Origin: JABCPE02 sp963516475 | GTDB lineage: Bacteria > Bacteroidota > Bacteroidia > Flavobacteriales > Weeksellaceae | Reading direction: 5' to 3' | DNA: 64,000 bases | Assembly: GCA_963516475.1 (NCBI GenBank) | Contig: CAUQBR010000007.1 | Span: 1 to 64,000 of the forward strand | Part shown: positions 32,719-41,572 of the stretch, piece by piece | Position numbering within the stretch: the first letter of the stretch is position 1 | How the letters are laid out: each line of letters begins with the position of its first letter | Position numbers and translations under genes: made by a program | The notes under the pieces: generated by a model | Database searches by the model: none | What the model was told of the DNA's origin: nothing | The model's input: only the letters and a program-made list of their open reading frames with translations

Positions 32719-33048
32719 ATGAACAAAACACGATTAGACTTTCGAAAACAAACATTGGAATATTTTATCGATGTCCGAAATATAAAGACAGAAACAGTTT
32801 TTTTACAAAAAATGAATCAGGTTTTTCAGTTTCCGAGCTATTTCTGGATGAGCTTAGACTCTATGGATGACTGCATGATGTCTTTGGAATGGATAGAAGA
32901 ACCGCATATCATCATTCATGTGGTTCATCTTGAGGAATTGAAACAAAATTGTTTTAAACTTTATGAAATAGTAGAAGATACCTTCCAAACTTATAAAAAC
33001 TACTGGCAGGACAAAACCAGTGAAAAACAGGTGGAAATTCATCTTTAA
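32719..33048 (+). CDS. Divergent barstar-like protein
   Basis: 109 residues. FQFPSYFWMSLDSMDDCM aligns with the barnase-binding helix of barstar (YFGDNLDALYDC in the neighbour): both contact aspartates are kept, as D47 and D51, and so is the Cys after them (C52). The rest is beta-alpha-beta (EEPHIIIHVVHLEEL) as in barstar. It is transcribed away from the barnase-barstar pair, 110 bases from the barnase start, and no second RNase is adjacent. It may be an extra immunity gene against foreign barnase variants. Family assignment is by motif only. Confidence 0.7.
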   Translation: MNKTRLDFRKQTLEYFIDVRNIKTETVFLQKMNQVFQFPSYFWMSLDSMDDCMMSLEWIEEPHIIIHVVHLEELKQNCFKLYEIVEDTFQTYKNYWQDKTSEKQVEIHL

Positions 33049-33145
33049 AGAACAAAATTTGTAAAAAGATAAATTTCACTAAAATTAAGAAAAATATTAT
33101 CAAAAATAGGTAGAGATATTCTGCCATAGTAGAGAAATAAAATTG

Positions 33146-33153
33146 TAAATTTG
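33146..33153 (+). promoter_or_regulatory. -7 element for the aminotransferase-murB unit
   Basis: TAAATTTG, exact match, 20 bases before the ATG. Confidence 0.5.
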
Positions 33154-33173
33154 TTCCATAAATACAATCTATC

Positions 33174-34370
33174 ATGCCAAAAATATCACAAAGAGCAGAA
33201 AAAATGCCTGCTTCACCAATCAGAAAACTTGTTCCGTATGCATTACAAGCGAAACAAAAAGGAGTAAAAGTCTATCATCTCAATATCGGACAGCCAGATA
33301 TAGAAACGCCTCAAACGGCTTTGGAGGAGCTGAAACATATTGATCTAAAAGTGCTGGAATACTCTCTTTCCGAGGGAAATATAGAGTACAGAAAGGCTTT
33401 GGAAACTTATTACCACTCGCTTGGTTTTACAGATTTGACAACGGATAATTTTATCGTGACTAATGGTGGTTCAGAAGCGCTGAGCATCGCACTTGCTACG
33501 CTCTGTGATGATGGTGATGAGATAATTATCCCAGAGCCATACTACGCGAATTACAATGGTTTTTCTAATCATATCAATGTAAAAGTAGTAGCAGTTTCGT
33601 CTTCTATCGAGACAGGTTTTGCCCTGCCGTCTATGGAAGAATTTGAGAAAAAAATCACTCCAAAAACCAGAGCTATCCTAATCTGTAACCCTGGGAATCC
33701 TACGGGCTACCTTTATACAAGGGAAGAATTGCAGAAACTGGCTCAGATAGCTCTGAAACATGATATTGTCATCATCGCAGATGAGGTGTATCGTGAGTAT
33801 GTGTATGATGGAGCAAAGCAGGTCTCTATGCTGGAATTCCCAGAAATAGCAGAAAACTGCATCATCATAGACTCTGAATCCAAGAGATATTCTATGTGTG
33901 GAGTTCGTATCGGATTTATGGTTACTCGTTCTAAGCTGATTCGTGCTGCTGCGATGAAATTTGCACAAGCTAGACTAAGCCCAGTGCTTTTAGGGCAAAT
34001 AATAGCTGCAAAAGCCCATGAAAACGATAAAAAATATATAGAGAGCGTTCGCGAAGAATACACTAAACGAAGAAATTTATTAGTAAAATTACTAAACGAA
34101 ATCCCAGGTATAATCTGCCCAACTCCAAAGGGTGCTTTCTACTGCGTGGCAGAGCTTCCGATAGATGATGCAGAGAAATTTGCACAGTGGCTTTTGGAAG
34201 AATATTCTCTTGATAATGAAACCGTTATGGTAGCGCCTGCGGGAGGCTTCTATTCTAATCCAGAGCTTGGAAAGAGACAAATAAGAATAGCCTATGTGCT
34301 GAAAGAAGAAGACCTGAGAAGAAGTGTAGAACTGCTGAAAGATGCTCTTCAAAAATACAATGCACGATAA
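33174..34370 (+). CDS. PLP-dependent aminotransferase, class I (AspC-like)
   Basis: 398 residues. Family I aminotransferase: HLNIGQPDIETP at the N terminus, TNGGSEALSIAL, NPGNPTGYLYTREEL, IIADEVYREYVYDG with the PLP-contacting Asp/Tyr, and SESKRYSMCGVRIGF with the Schiff-base Lys. Such enzymes transfer amino groups from aspartate or other amino acids. The exact substrate cannot be read. One base separates its stop from the murB start, so the two are coupled. Confidence 0.92.
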   Translation: MPKISQRAEKMPASPIRKLVPYALQAKQKGVKVYHLNIGQPDIETPQTALEELKHIDLKVLEYSLSEGNIEYRKALETYYHSLGFTDLTTDNFIVTNGGSEALSIALATLCDDGDEIIIPEPYYANYNGFSNHINVKVVAVSSSIETGFALPSMEEFEKKITPKTRAILICNPGNPTGYLYTREELQKLAQIALKHDIVIIADEVYREYVYDGAKQVSMLEFPEIAENCIIIDSESKRYSMCGVRIGFMVTRSKLIRAAAMKFAQARLSPVLLGQIIAAKAHENDKKYIESVREEYTKRRNLLVKLLNEIPGIICPTPKGAFYCVAELPIDDAEKFAQWLLEEYSLDNETVMVAPAGGFYSNPELGKRQIRIAYVLKEEDLRRSVELLKDALQKYNAR

Positions 34371-34371
34371 A

Positions 34372-35391
34372 ATGCAAATTTTAGAAAACATTTCCCTGAA
34401 GCCTTACAACACTTTCGGAGTGGAGGCTTCTGCGCGGTATTTTGCTGAGGTTTCTACAGAGTCAGAATTATTAGATTTACTGAAAAATCCTAAATTTAGG
34501 GAGCTTCCTCTTTTGTTTTTGGGAGGAGGAAGTAATTTGTTTTTCACGAAGGATTTTGAGGGACTTGCGATTAAACTAAATTTAAAGGGGACTTCCGAGG
34601 AAATCATCAGTGATAATGAAGTTTTGGTATCAGCACAAGCGGGAGAAAACTGGCATCAGTTCGTTCAGTATTGTTTGGATAAAAACTATGGTGGGCTGGA
34701 GAATTTGTCTCTGATTCCAGGAAACGCAGGGACTTCTCCTATTCAGAATATCGGAGCCTACGGAGTGGAGATAAAGGATAGTTTTGAGTCTTGTAAAGTG
34801 CTTAATATGAGTACTTTGGAGATTGAGGTTTTCGATAAGAAAAAATGCCAGTTCGGATACAGAGATTCTTTTTTTAAGGGAGAGGGAAAAGGTAAATATG
34901 TCATTCTAGAAGTTACATTTAGGCTGACTAGAAAAGAGCATATTTTGAAGGTGGAATATGGAGCCATCCAGTCGGAATTGGAAAAAATGGAAATAAAAAA
35001 TCCAACGATTCAGGATGTATCACAGGCGGTTATTCGTATTCGGCAGAGCAAACTTCCAGACCCTAAAAAAGTAGGAAATGCAGGAAGTTTTTTCAAAAAT
35101 CCTGTGGTTTCTGATGAGTATTTTGATAAGCTGAAAACTCAGTTTGCAGATATTCAGGGATATAAAACGGAAGAAGGCGTGAAAATCCCAGCAGGATGGC
35201 TTATAGAGCAATGCGGCTGGAAGGGTAAACAAATAGGAAATGTGGCGACTCACGCTCTACAATCCCTTGTAATAGTGAATGTTACAGGAGATGCAAAAGG
35301 GCAGGAGATTTTTGATTTTTCTCAAAAAATAATAGATTCTGTGGAAGAAAAATTTGGAGTAAAATTAGAAAGAGAGGTCAATGTATTGTAA
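34372..35391 (+). CDS. murB: UDP-N-acetylenolpyruvoylglucosamine reductase
   Basis: 339 residues from the ATG at 34372, chosen because ISLKPYNTFGVEASARYF, the usual start of MurB, follows at once; earlier in-frame ATGs lie inside the aminotransferase gene. It reduces UDP-GlcNAc-enolpyruvate to UDP-MurNAc with NADPH and FAD. FAD-binding motifs LLFLGGGSNLFF and LSLIPGNAGTSPIQNIGAYGVEIKD are present, as are GNAGSFFKNP and PAGWLIEQCGWKG with the catalytic region. Confidence 0.96.
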   Translation: MQILENISLKPYNTFGVEASARYFAEVSTESELLDLLKNPKFRELPLLFLGGGSNLFFTKDFEGLAIKLNLKGTSEEIISDNEVLVSAQAGENWHQFVQYCLDKNYGGLENLSLIPGNAGTSPIQNIGAYGVEIKDSFESCKVLNMSTLEIEVFDKKKCQFGYRDSFFKGEGKGKYVILEVTFRLTRKEHILKVEYGAIQSELEKMEIKNPTIQDVSQAVIRIRQSKLPDPKKVGNAGSFFKNPVVSDEYFDKLKTQFADIQGYKTEEGVKIPAGWLIEQCGWKGKQIGNVATHALQSLVIVNVTGDAKGQEIFDFSQKIIDSVEEKFGVKLEREVNVL

Positions 35392-35398
35392 AATAAAC

Positions 35399-35406
35399 TA
35401 TATTTG
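35399..35406 (+). promoter_or_regulatory. -7 element for the rhodanese gene
   Basis: TATATTTG, exact match, 16 bases before the ATG. Confidence 0.5.
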
Positions 35407-35422
35407 AATAAAAAAATAAAGA

Positions 35423-35701
35423 ATGGATATTCAGGAAATTTTAAATCAAGGAAACTATCATTTGATAGATGTGCGTGAGCCAGAGGAACTTATAGCAAAT
35501 GGAGCGATAGAAGGCGCTGAAAATATTCCGTTGGGAGAGGTGGAAAATCATGCAGATGAAATTGCGAAATTAGAGGGAAATGTAGTTTTTTTCTGCCGAA
35601 GCGGAAACCGAAGCGGAAAGGCTACGGAAGCGTTTAAACAGAGAGGATTTACCAATGTCTATAACGGCGGCGGCTACGAGAAATTATCTAAATTGTTATA
35701 A
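35423..35701 (+). CDS. Single-domain rhodanese-like protein
   Basis: 92 residues, one rhodanese domain. YHLIDVREPEELIANG is the N-terminal signature, and the active loop CRSGNRSG carries the sulfur-accepting Cys. It carries a persulfide to an acceptor, unknown here. Short, cytosolic, monocistronic, closed by a perfect terminator. Confidence 0.93.
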   Translation: MDIQEILNQGNYHLIDVREPEELIANGAIEGAENIPLGEVENHADEIAKLEGNVVFFCRSGNRSGKATEAFKQRGFTNVYNGGGYEKLSKLL

Positions 35702-35714
35702 TTCTTAAAAAATA

Positions 35715-35744
35715 AAAAACTTACCCAAATTTGGGTAAGTTTTT
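35715..35744. terminator. Bidirectional terminator between the rhodanese gene and pncA
   Basis: A 30-base perfect palindrome, AAAAACTTACCCAAA followed directly by its reverse complement, placed between two convergent genes. Confidence 0.85.
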
Positions 35745-35758
35745 GTTTATCAGTAAGT

Positions 35759-36364
35759 TTAGTTTATTACAGAAACGCCTTTTTCTAAAAGTTCAAAAAC
35801 AGTGTTTTGGGCATCATCAGGGTGGAGGTTCACGGCTTTCGTGCCTTTAAAATGAAGAATGACCTTAAAACCTTCCGAAACTGCATCAATACAGGTGTAT
35901 TTCACGCAATAATCTAGTGCTAATCCTACGATTTCTACGGTTTCTATGTTTTTGGATTTCAGATAATTAGAAAGTCCAGTGTCAATTAGTTTTTGATTGT
36001 CAAAAAATGCGCTGTAGCTGTCTATTTCAGGGTTCATTCCCTTCTTGATGATGTATGTAGCCTTATTTTTTTCTAAATCAGGATGAAACTCTACTCCCGA
36101 AGTTCCCTGCACACAGTGGACAGGCCACATTGTCTGTGAGATGCCGTTTAGGTCAATGATTTCGCCAACAGATTTTCCATTATTGACTGCAAAACTTTTG
36201 TGTTCTGCAGGGTGAAAATCTTGGGTAAGGATGATTTCATCATAGTTGTTGGTTTTCATCAGATGGTTGATGTAAGGGATGATTTTTTCTCCATCAGTGA
36301 CTTCTAGGCTGCCGCCTTTACAAAAATCATTTTGGATGTCCACTACAATCAGGGCTTTTTTCAT
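35759..36364 (-). CDS. pncA: Nicotinamidase
   Basis: 201 residues. It hydrolyses nicotinamide to nicotinate for NAD salvage. Catalytic Asp in VVDIQNDFCKGGSLEV (D8-D12 region), metal-binding and Lys in LTQDFHPAEHKSFA and YIIKKGMN, and the nucleophile Cys in VGLALDYCVKYT. WPVHCVQGTSGVEF is typical. Complements nadE elsewhere in the window. Confidence 0.95.
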   Translation of the reverse strand: MKKALIVVDIQNDFCKGGSLEVTDGEKIIPYINHLMKTNNYDEIILTQDFHPAEHKSFAVNNGKSVGEIIDLNGISQTMWPVHCVQGTSGVEFHPDLEKNKATYIIKKGMNPEIDSYSAFFDNQKLIDTGLSNYLKSKNIETVEIVGLALDYCVKYTCIDAVSEGFKVILHFKGTKAVNLHPDDAQNTVFELLEKGVSVIN

Positions 36365-36428
36365 TTTAAATTCAATTTATTTTCAATATTACTAAATTAT
36401 TGATAATTTAGCAAAAATTTTTTGACTT

Positions 36429-36824
36429 ATGGGATTAATGGATTTTTGGAAAAAACTAGTAAAAGCGTATAAAGACAGCCAAATTTGGAATAATATAGAA
36501 AAGAGTGAGGACTTAAAGCAGGTTTATAAAGAATCTTATGAGAAGCCTGTGGCTCTTTTGACCTGTGCGACGATGCATTTCCGAAGTGATTATATGATAT
36601 CGGATTTTGAAAAGCAGGCAAGAAGAATGGATTTGTCCAGAGTGAAATTTTATAGACTGAACTATACAGGAAATTCTAAACTAAAACAAGAACTGAGCGA
36701 AGATTTGGGAGTTCCGATAGAATCTGCTACCTTTTTGCTTTTCCGTGATGGACAGGTTATTTTCAAGAGACACGAAGAGCTGGTGGATATGGAAAGGCTG
36801 ATGAAAAAGTTGTTTGAAGAATAG
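36429..36824 (+). CDS. Thioredoxin-fold protein without a CxxC site (YtxJ-like at best)
   Basis: 131 residues, cytosolic. Strand-helix-strand order of a thioredoxin fold: KPVALLTCATMHFRSDYM, KFYRLNYTGNSKLKQELSEDLGV, ATFLLFRDGQVIFKRHE. The usual CxxC is replaced by a lone Cys (TCATMHF), and the cis-Pro before the last strands is Ala (ESATFLLF), so normal dithiol chemistry is unlikely. Position and size recall bacilliredoxin-like YtxJ proteins, but the HSTRC motif is missing. Two bases before the Crp-type regulator, so probably co-expressed with crp-dapF-mltG. Confidence 0.65.
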   Translation: MGLMDFWKKLVKAYKDSQIWNNIEKSEDLKQVYKESYEKPVALLTCATMHFRSDYMISDFEKQARRMDLSRVKFYRLNYTGNSKLKQELSEDLGVPIESATFLLFRDGQVIFKRHEELVDMERLMKKLFEE

Positions 36825-36826
36825 AA

Positions 36827-37411
36827 ATGTTTGATGAGTATCTTCTAAATACATTTGGTATTTCGCCCTCATCTATTGAGGGATATAGGAAATACATAAA
36901 GCCTCTCAAAGTGGAAAAAGGACAATTCCTGCTGAGGGAAGGGGAAGTGTGTAGAAATACTTTTTTCGTGGAGAAGGGACTTCTTCGTTTATATTCTATC
37001 AGTAAAGCAGGTAAGGAACATATTATCCAGTTTGCGCCTGAAAATCATCTAATTACAGACAGGAGCAGTTTATTTTTTGGAGAAAGTTCAGATTATTTTA
37101 TTGATGCGATAGAGGACAGCGAAATCATATCTTTAAGTCCTGAGTTTTATGAGGATATGAGGATAAATAACCCTGAAACAAGCGCAAAACATATTTTGCT
37201 TCTACATAATCACGCTAGACAATTACAAAAAAGAGTAAATCTTCTTCTTGGGGCGAATGCAGAGGAGCGGTATTTGGACTTTATCAAGGTTTATCCTAAT
37301 GTTTTCAGGAGAGTTCCGCAGTGGATGGTGGCTTCATTTTTAGGAATTACGCCAGAGAGTCTGAGCCGAGTGAGAAAAGAAATCGCAAATAAAGAGAGAA
37401 AAAATGATTAA
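36827..37411 (+). CDS. Crp/Fnr-family transcription regulator
   Basis: 194 residues. Residues ~25-115 are a cyclic-nucleotide-binding-type beta roll (LKVEKGQFLLREGEVCRNTFFVEKGLLRLYSIS). A C-terminal winged helix reads VASFLGITPESLSRVRKE. No Fnr-type cysteine cluster. Effector unknown. It overlaps dapF by 8 bases and follows the thioredoxin-fold gene by 2. Confidence 0.9.
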   Translation: MFDEYLLNTFGISPSSIEGYRKYIKPLKVEKGQFLLREGEVCRNTFFVEKGLLRLYSISKAGKEHIIQFAPENHLITDRSSLFFGESSDYFIDAIEDSEIISLSPEFYEDMRINNPETSAKHILLLHNHARQLQKRVNLLLGANAEERYLDFIKVYPNVFRRVPQWMVASFLGITPESLSRVRKEIANKERKND

Positions 37412-38177
37412 ATTTTATAAATATCAAGGGACTGGAAATGACTTCATTATGATAGATAATAGAAATCAGTCTTTTCCTAAAAATGATGTAGATTTAGTGA
37501 AAAAAATGTGCGACCGCCGTTTCGGAATTGGTGCAGATGGCTTGATTTTATTGGAAAATCACGAAAGCTTTGATTTTCAGATGGTTTATTATAATTCAGA
37601 TGGGAACGAAAGCACGATGTGTGGCAATGGAGGGCGCTGTATTGTGGCTTTTGCGCATTTTTTGAATGTTTTTGAAAATAAAGCTAAATTTAATGCAATA
37701 GATGGGCTTCACGAAGCTGAAATCAATGGAAATGTAGTGAAGCTAAAAATGATAGATGTTCCAGAAATTGCTAGAATAGGATATGATTATCAATTAAATA
37801 CAGGTTCTCCGCATTTTGTGAGATATGTAGAGAATGTGCAAAATCTAGATGTTTATAAAAATGGCTATGAAATTAGAAATTCTGAGCCTTATAAAAAAGA
37901 AGGAATAAATGTAAATTTTGTTTCTAAAACATCTGAAAATGAAGTATTTGTAAGAACATACGAACGAGGAGTAGAGGATGAAACATACAGCTGCGGAACG
38001 GGAGTTACGGCGAGCTGTCTTACATTTATGAATGAATTTGGTGGAGATGAGGTTTCTGTGAAAACGCTCGGCGGAAATCTGAAAGTTTATGCAGAAAAGC
38101 ACGAGGCAGGATTTAGAAATATTTGGCTGGAAGGCCCTGCAGAATATGTTTTTGAGGGTGTATTCAAATTAGATTAA
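37404..38177 (+). CDS. dapF: Diaminopimelate epimerase
   Basis: 257 residues. It converts L,L- to meso-diaminopimelate for peptidoglycan and lysine. The two catalytic cysteines are in STMCGNGGRC and YSCGTGVTAS. The N-terminal KYQGTGNDFIMID is typical. In a run with the Crp-type gene and mltG, so wall synthesis is the theme. Confidence 0.97.
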   Translation: MIKFYKYQGTGNDFIMIDNRNQSFPKNDVDLVKKMCDRRFGIGADGLILLENHESFDFQMVYYNSDGNESTMCGNGGRCIVAFAHFLNVFENKAKFNAIDGLHEAEINGNVVKLKMIDVPEIARIGYDYQLNTGSPHFVRYVENVQNLDVYKNGYEIRNSEPYKKEGINVNFVSKTSENEVFVRTYERGVEDETYSCGTGVTASCLTFMNEFGGDEVSVKTLGGNLKVYAEKHEAGFRNIWLEGPAEYVFEGVFKLD

Positions 38178-38179
38178 AA

Positions 38180-39205
38180 ATGAAAAAAGTAATTATAGTT
38201 TTTTTAGGATTGCTCCTAATTGGTGGAGGATTTTTTGGTTATACTTTATATAAAAAATATAAAGGAAATAATGTCAAAAAATCTGGATATTTTCTGGTGC
38301 CCAAGGATGCGAGTTTAGACCAAGTTTTGGATAGTATAAAGCCATACATAGCTGATATGGAGGCTTTTCGAGATGTGGCTGAATCTAAGCATTTGGGGAA
38401 ATTTCTCAGAGCTGGAAGATATAGAGTAAAAGAAGGTGATGATAATATAAAGCTGGTCAATATGCTGAAAGCAGGACTACAGACAGAGGATACATTTAGA
38501 ATAAAGGATTTTGACGATGTTTATCAAATGATAGGGCGTGTGGCTAGGAAAACGCAGGTGGATTCTTTGAGATTTGTGACTGTGTTTGATAGAATCGCTC
38601 AGGAAAAAGGTTTGACTTTGGCAGAAGATTTGAAAATATACTTCTTTTCAGATACTTATCAGTTTTATTGGACAGTTACACCAGAGGAGTTTTTTAAAAA
38701 ATTTGAAAAAGACTATAATGAATTTTGGACGGAAGAGAGAAAAGCCAAAGAGCAGAAACTTGGGCTGACAAGAGAGCAGGTCTATGCGCTAGCTTCCATC
38801 GTTCAGAAAGAATCTGGAGGGAAAGAAGATGAGCAGAAAACTATAGCGGGGCTTTATCTAAACCGCTACAAAAAGGGAATGAAACTGCAGTCTGACCCTA
38901 CTGTGATTTATGCGATTAACAAAGAGCATAATTTCACAAAGCAAATAAAGAGAATTTACAATAAAGATCTAAAACACCCATCGCCATATAATACCTATGC
39001 AAACGCAGGAATTCCGCCAGGGCCTATCTGTATGGTGAATAAAACAGCGGTGGATAATGTGCTGAATGCCGAAAAAAATAATTATATCTTTATGTGTGCA
39101 GACCCTGAAAAGTTGGGTTATCATAAATTCACGGATTCTGATATAGAGCATGCGAAAAATGCAAAAGCATATCATGAATGGTTGAATAAAAATAAAATAA
39201 AATAA
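38180..39205 (+). CDS. mltG: Endolytic murein transglycosylase MltG
   Basis: 341 residues. One N-terminal membrane segment (IVFLGLLLIGGGFFGYTLY), a LysM-like part, then the YceG catalytic domain: ALASIVQKESGGKEDEQKTIAGLYLNRYKKGMKLQSDPTVIYA carries the catalytic Glu, and later NTYANAGIPPGPICMVNKTAVDNVLNAEKNNYIFMCA. It cuts nascent glycan strands. Two bases after dapF. Confidence 0.95.
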   Translation: MKKVIIVFLGLLLIGGGFFGYTLYKKYKGNNVKKSGYFLVPKDASLDQVLDSIKPYIADMEAFRDVAESKHLGKFLRAGRYRVKEGDDNIKLVNMLKAGLQTEDTFRIKDFDDVYQMIGRVARKTQVDSLRFVTVFDRIAQEKGLTLAEDLKIYFFSDTYQFYWTVTPEEFFKKFEKDYNEFWTEERKAKEQKLGLTREQVYALASIVQKESGGKEDEQKTIAGLYLNRYKKGMKLQSDPTVIYAINKEHNFTKQIKRIYNKDLKHPSPYNTYANAGIPPGPICMVNKTAVDNVLNAEKNNYIFMCADPEKLGYHKFTDSDIEHAKNAKAYHEWLNKNKIK

Positions 39206-39275
39206 AAAATAGTGTGAAATCAATAATTTTTGTAATTTTACACCCAATAATAGAAAACTTTAAAATTTGTATATT

Positions 39276-41399
39276 ATGAGAAGAAATGTACTAGTTGCTT
39301 TACTCTTGGTTAGTTTACTAAATGCTCAGCAGGGTAATGACAAATTAAAGAAGGAAATGGATGAGAGGAGAAAGCAATTGTTCAAACAATTTGAATTCTA
39401 CGCTCAGAAGGAGGTTTATAGAAATAATTCTACTGAAAATCCAAAATCAGAAAGTGTCATTAAACAAGACCTAAAGAAAGAAAGGGAAACTATTTCTTTC
39501 TTCTTTGGGGGAATTCCATATTTTCTAAAATCTTATGATACAGACCAAATTAAAAATTCTAATGTAGATGCTATCCAAGAAGGGACTATAGATGGACTTA
39601 CAGGAAGTTTTAATGGAGAGGGGGTGAAAGTGTCTGTTTTTGATGGAGGGCGTGTTTATGCAGAGCATCAAGATTTTGGAAATAGTACTAGGATAACTAA
39701 TAAAGAAGCCAATACTATACCTTATGATAGCCATGCGACGGGGGTAACAGGGATGATAGGTAGTGAAGGAAAAAATGTATCAACAAGAGCAGGGGTCTTT
39801 GTAGGGAACACCAAAGGAATGATGCCCAAAGCAACTTTTGATAGTTATTATTTTGGAAATACTACCCTTGCTGGGGAAGCCGTAGAAAAAGATATATCAG
39901 CTAAAATAAGAGATAGTAAACCTGCCTTGTCTAATCACTCTTATGGTAATGTTATAGGATGGAATTTAAATGATGGTCCTATGGGTGTTGTTTGGTATTG
40001 GAACGGTGCGTACGACCAAGCAACTAGGCAATCATTTGATTTAAATGGAACATACTATAATAGAGACAAAGAGTTGGATGATATAGTATACAATAATCCC
40101 TATATGGTGGTAGTGAAATCTGCAGGAAATTCATATGGAGATGGGCCAACATCAACTCCAAGGTATCCTGCTTATTATAGAAAATCTGACGGAACTTGGG
40201 GGCAGTTTAATCCTCCTACAGATGTTATTCCTCAAGATAACTGTGTTTTTGGATATGATTGTATTCCAACAGGAGCTGTTGCTAAGAATATAATTACAGT
40301 GGGAGCAACAGAAAAAATAACTAATAACAATGGTAGGTATATACAAGCTTCTGATGTCGTTAAGGCGGATTATAGTAGTGCAGGGCCTCGTGATGATGGC
40401 GCTATCAAGCCTGATATTGCAGGAGTAGGAAGTAGAGTGGTATCCCCTTCTACATCTGCTACGGGATCGGATAATTATCAAATGGGAAATGGGACTTCTT
40501 TTTCTGCTCCGCAAGTTACGGGAATTTTAGGGCTTTGGAGTCAGATTTATAAGTCACTTTTTGCAGGACAAAATCTTAATGCAGCATCAGCTAAAAACCT
40601 TCTTATCCATACAGCACAAGAGGCAGGAAATGTAGGACCAGATGTTTGGTATGGATGGGGCTTTGTAGATGCCAAGAAAGGAGCAGAGCTGCTGGTTCAG
40701 AAAAAACAAAATAAAGTGATTTTTGAAGATAAAGAACTCAAAAATGCTAAAAAGAACGAAATATTAGTAAAAACAGATGGTTCGCGACCACTTAAAGCAA
40801 CTATCGTTTGGACGGATCCATCTTATAAGAACGCTAACTATAATACATATGATGAAGCTTACAATGATAGAACTTCTAGATTGATAAATGATCTGGATTT
40901 AAGAATAACCAACACCCAAACCAATGAAGTGTATTATCCATGGAAATTAGATGTAAATGTTCCGCGTAATCCAGCGATAAAAGGAGATAATACTGTGGAT
41001 AATGTGGAACAGGTTCTTATAGACCAGCCAGCAGCAGGAATTTATAAAATAGAAGTGTCTAATAAAGGAACTTTAGTGAACAATGATGGAGTAAATACAG
41101 AAAAGCAGACTTATTCTATCATAGTGACGGGGTATACTGGGGTTATAACTCCAGAGGTGATACCAGCAGAGGCTTTTCCTACATTATTGGCGGATGGAAA
41201 TAATAAGGTAAATGTGAAATTTGTAGAAAAAATCAATAGTATCAAGGTTTTTGATATGTCAGGAAGACTCATCAGAAGTATAGCTCCTAGCAGTGTACAG
41301 ACTTATGATGTAGATTTTTCTGGCCTTCCAGCAGGAATATATGTCCTAACGGCATCTTCTGCAAATCATAAACTGAGTAAGAAAATCAGAAAACAATAA
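39276..41399 (+). CDS. Secreted subtilisin-like S8 serine protease with type IX secretion tail
   Basis: 707 residues from the ATG at 39276. Signal peptide ~1-17 (ends LNAQ). Catalytic residues: Asp in VSVFDGG, His in PYDSHATGVTGMIG, Ser in GNGTSFSAPQVTG. After the protease comes a beta domain resembling a proprotein-convertase-like P region (ATIVWTDPSYKN, LINDLDLRITN). The last ~75 residues, IKVFDMSGRLIRSIAP through GLPAGIYVLTASSANHKLSKKI, form a type A sorting domain recognised by the type IX secretion system. So the enzyme is exported across the outer membrane and probably attached or released there. Monocistronic. Confidence 0.93.
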   Translation: MRRNVLVALLLVSLLNAQQGNDKLKKEMDERRKQLFKQFEFYAQKEVYRNNSTENPKSESVIKQDLKKERETISFFFGGIPYFLKSYDTDQIKNSNVDAIQEGTIDGLTGSFNGEGVKVSVFDGGRVYAEHQDFGNSTRITNKEANTIPYDSHATGVTGMIGSEGKNVSTRAGVFVGNTKGMMPKATFDSYYFGNTTLAGEAVEKDISAKIRDSKPALSNHSYGNVIGWNLNDGPMGVVWYWNGAYDQATRQSFDLNGTYYNRDKELDDIVYNNPYMVVVKSAGNSYGDGPTSTPRYPAYYRKSDGTWGQFNPPTDVIPQDNCVFGYDCIPTGAVAKNIITVGATEKITNNNGRYIQASDVVKADYSSAGPRDDGAIKPDIAGVGSRVVSPSTSATGSDNYQMGNGTSFSAPQVTGILGLWSQIYKSLFAGQNLNAASAKNLLIHTAQEAGNVGPDVWYGWGFVDAKKGAELLVQKKQNKVIFEDKELKNAKKNEILVKTDGSRPLKATIVWTDPSYKNANYNTYDEAYNDRTSRLINDLDLRITNTQTNEVYYPWKLDVNVPRNPAIKGDNTVDNVEQVLIDQPAAGIYKIEVSNKGTLVNNDGVNTEKQTYSIIVTGYTGVITPEVIPAEAFPTLLADGNNKVNVKFVEKINSIKVFDMSGRLIRSIAPSSVQTYDVDFSGLPAGIYVLTASSANHKLSKKIRKQ

Positions 41400-41405
41400 A
41401 TTAAA

Positions 41406-41438
41406 AAAAAGAACTCTTAAAAATAAGGGTTCTTTTTT
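41406..41438 (+). terminator. Terminator after the S8 protease gene
   Basis: AAAAGAACTCTT pairs with AAGGGTTCTTTT around a 6-base loop and is followed by T-run. Confidence 0.75.
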
Positions 41439-41461
41439 GTTGCTAGAATAATAAAAAATAT

Positions 41462-41469
41462 TATCTTTG
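41462..41469 (+). promoter_or_regulatory. -7 element for the 17-residue-repeat protein
   Basis: TATCTTTG, exact match, about 100 bases before the ATG. A second exact match (TAAATTTG, 41530-41537) lies nearer, so either or both may act. Confidence 0.45.
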
Positions 41470-41572
41470 TATTTTAAATTTTTATAATACTACATTTTCA
41501 GTGAATTTATAGATTTAAGCAAATAAATATAAATTTGTTGATTAAAAGAAGAACATATTAAAAAATAAATAT

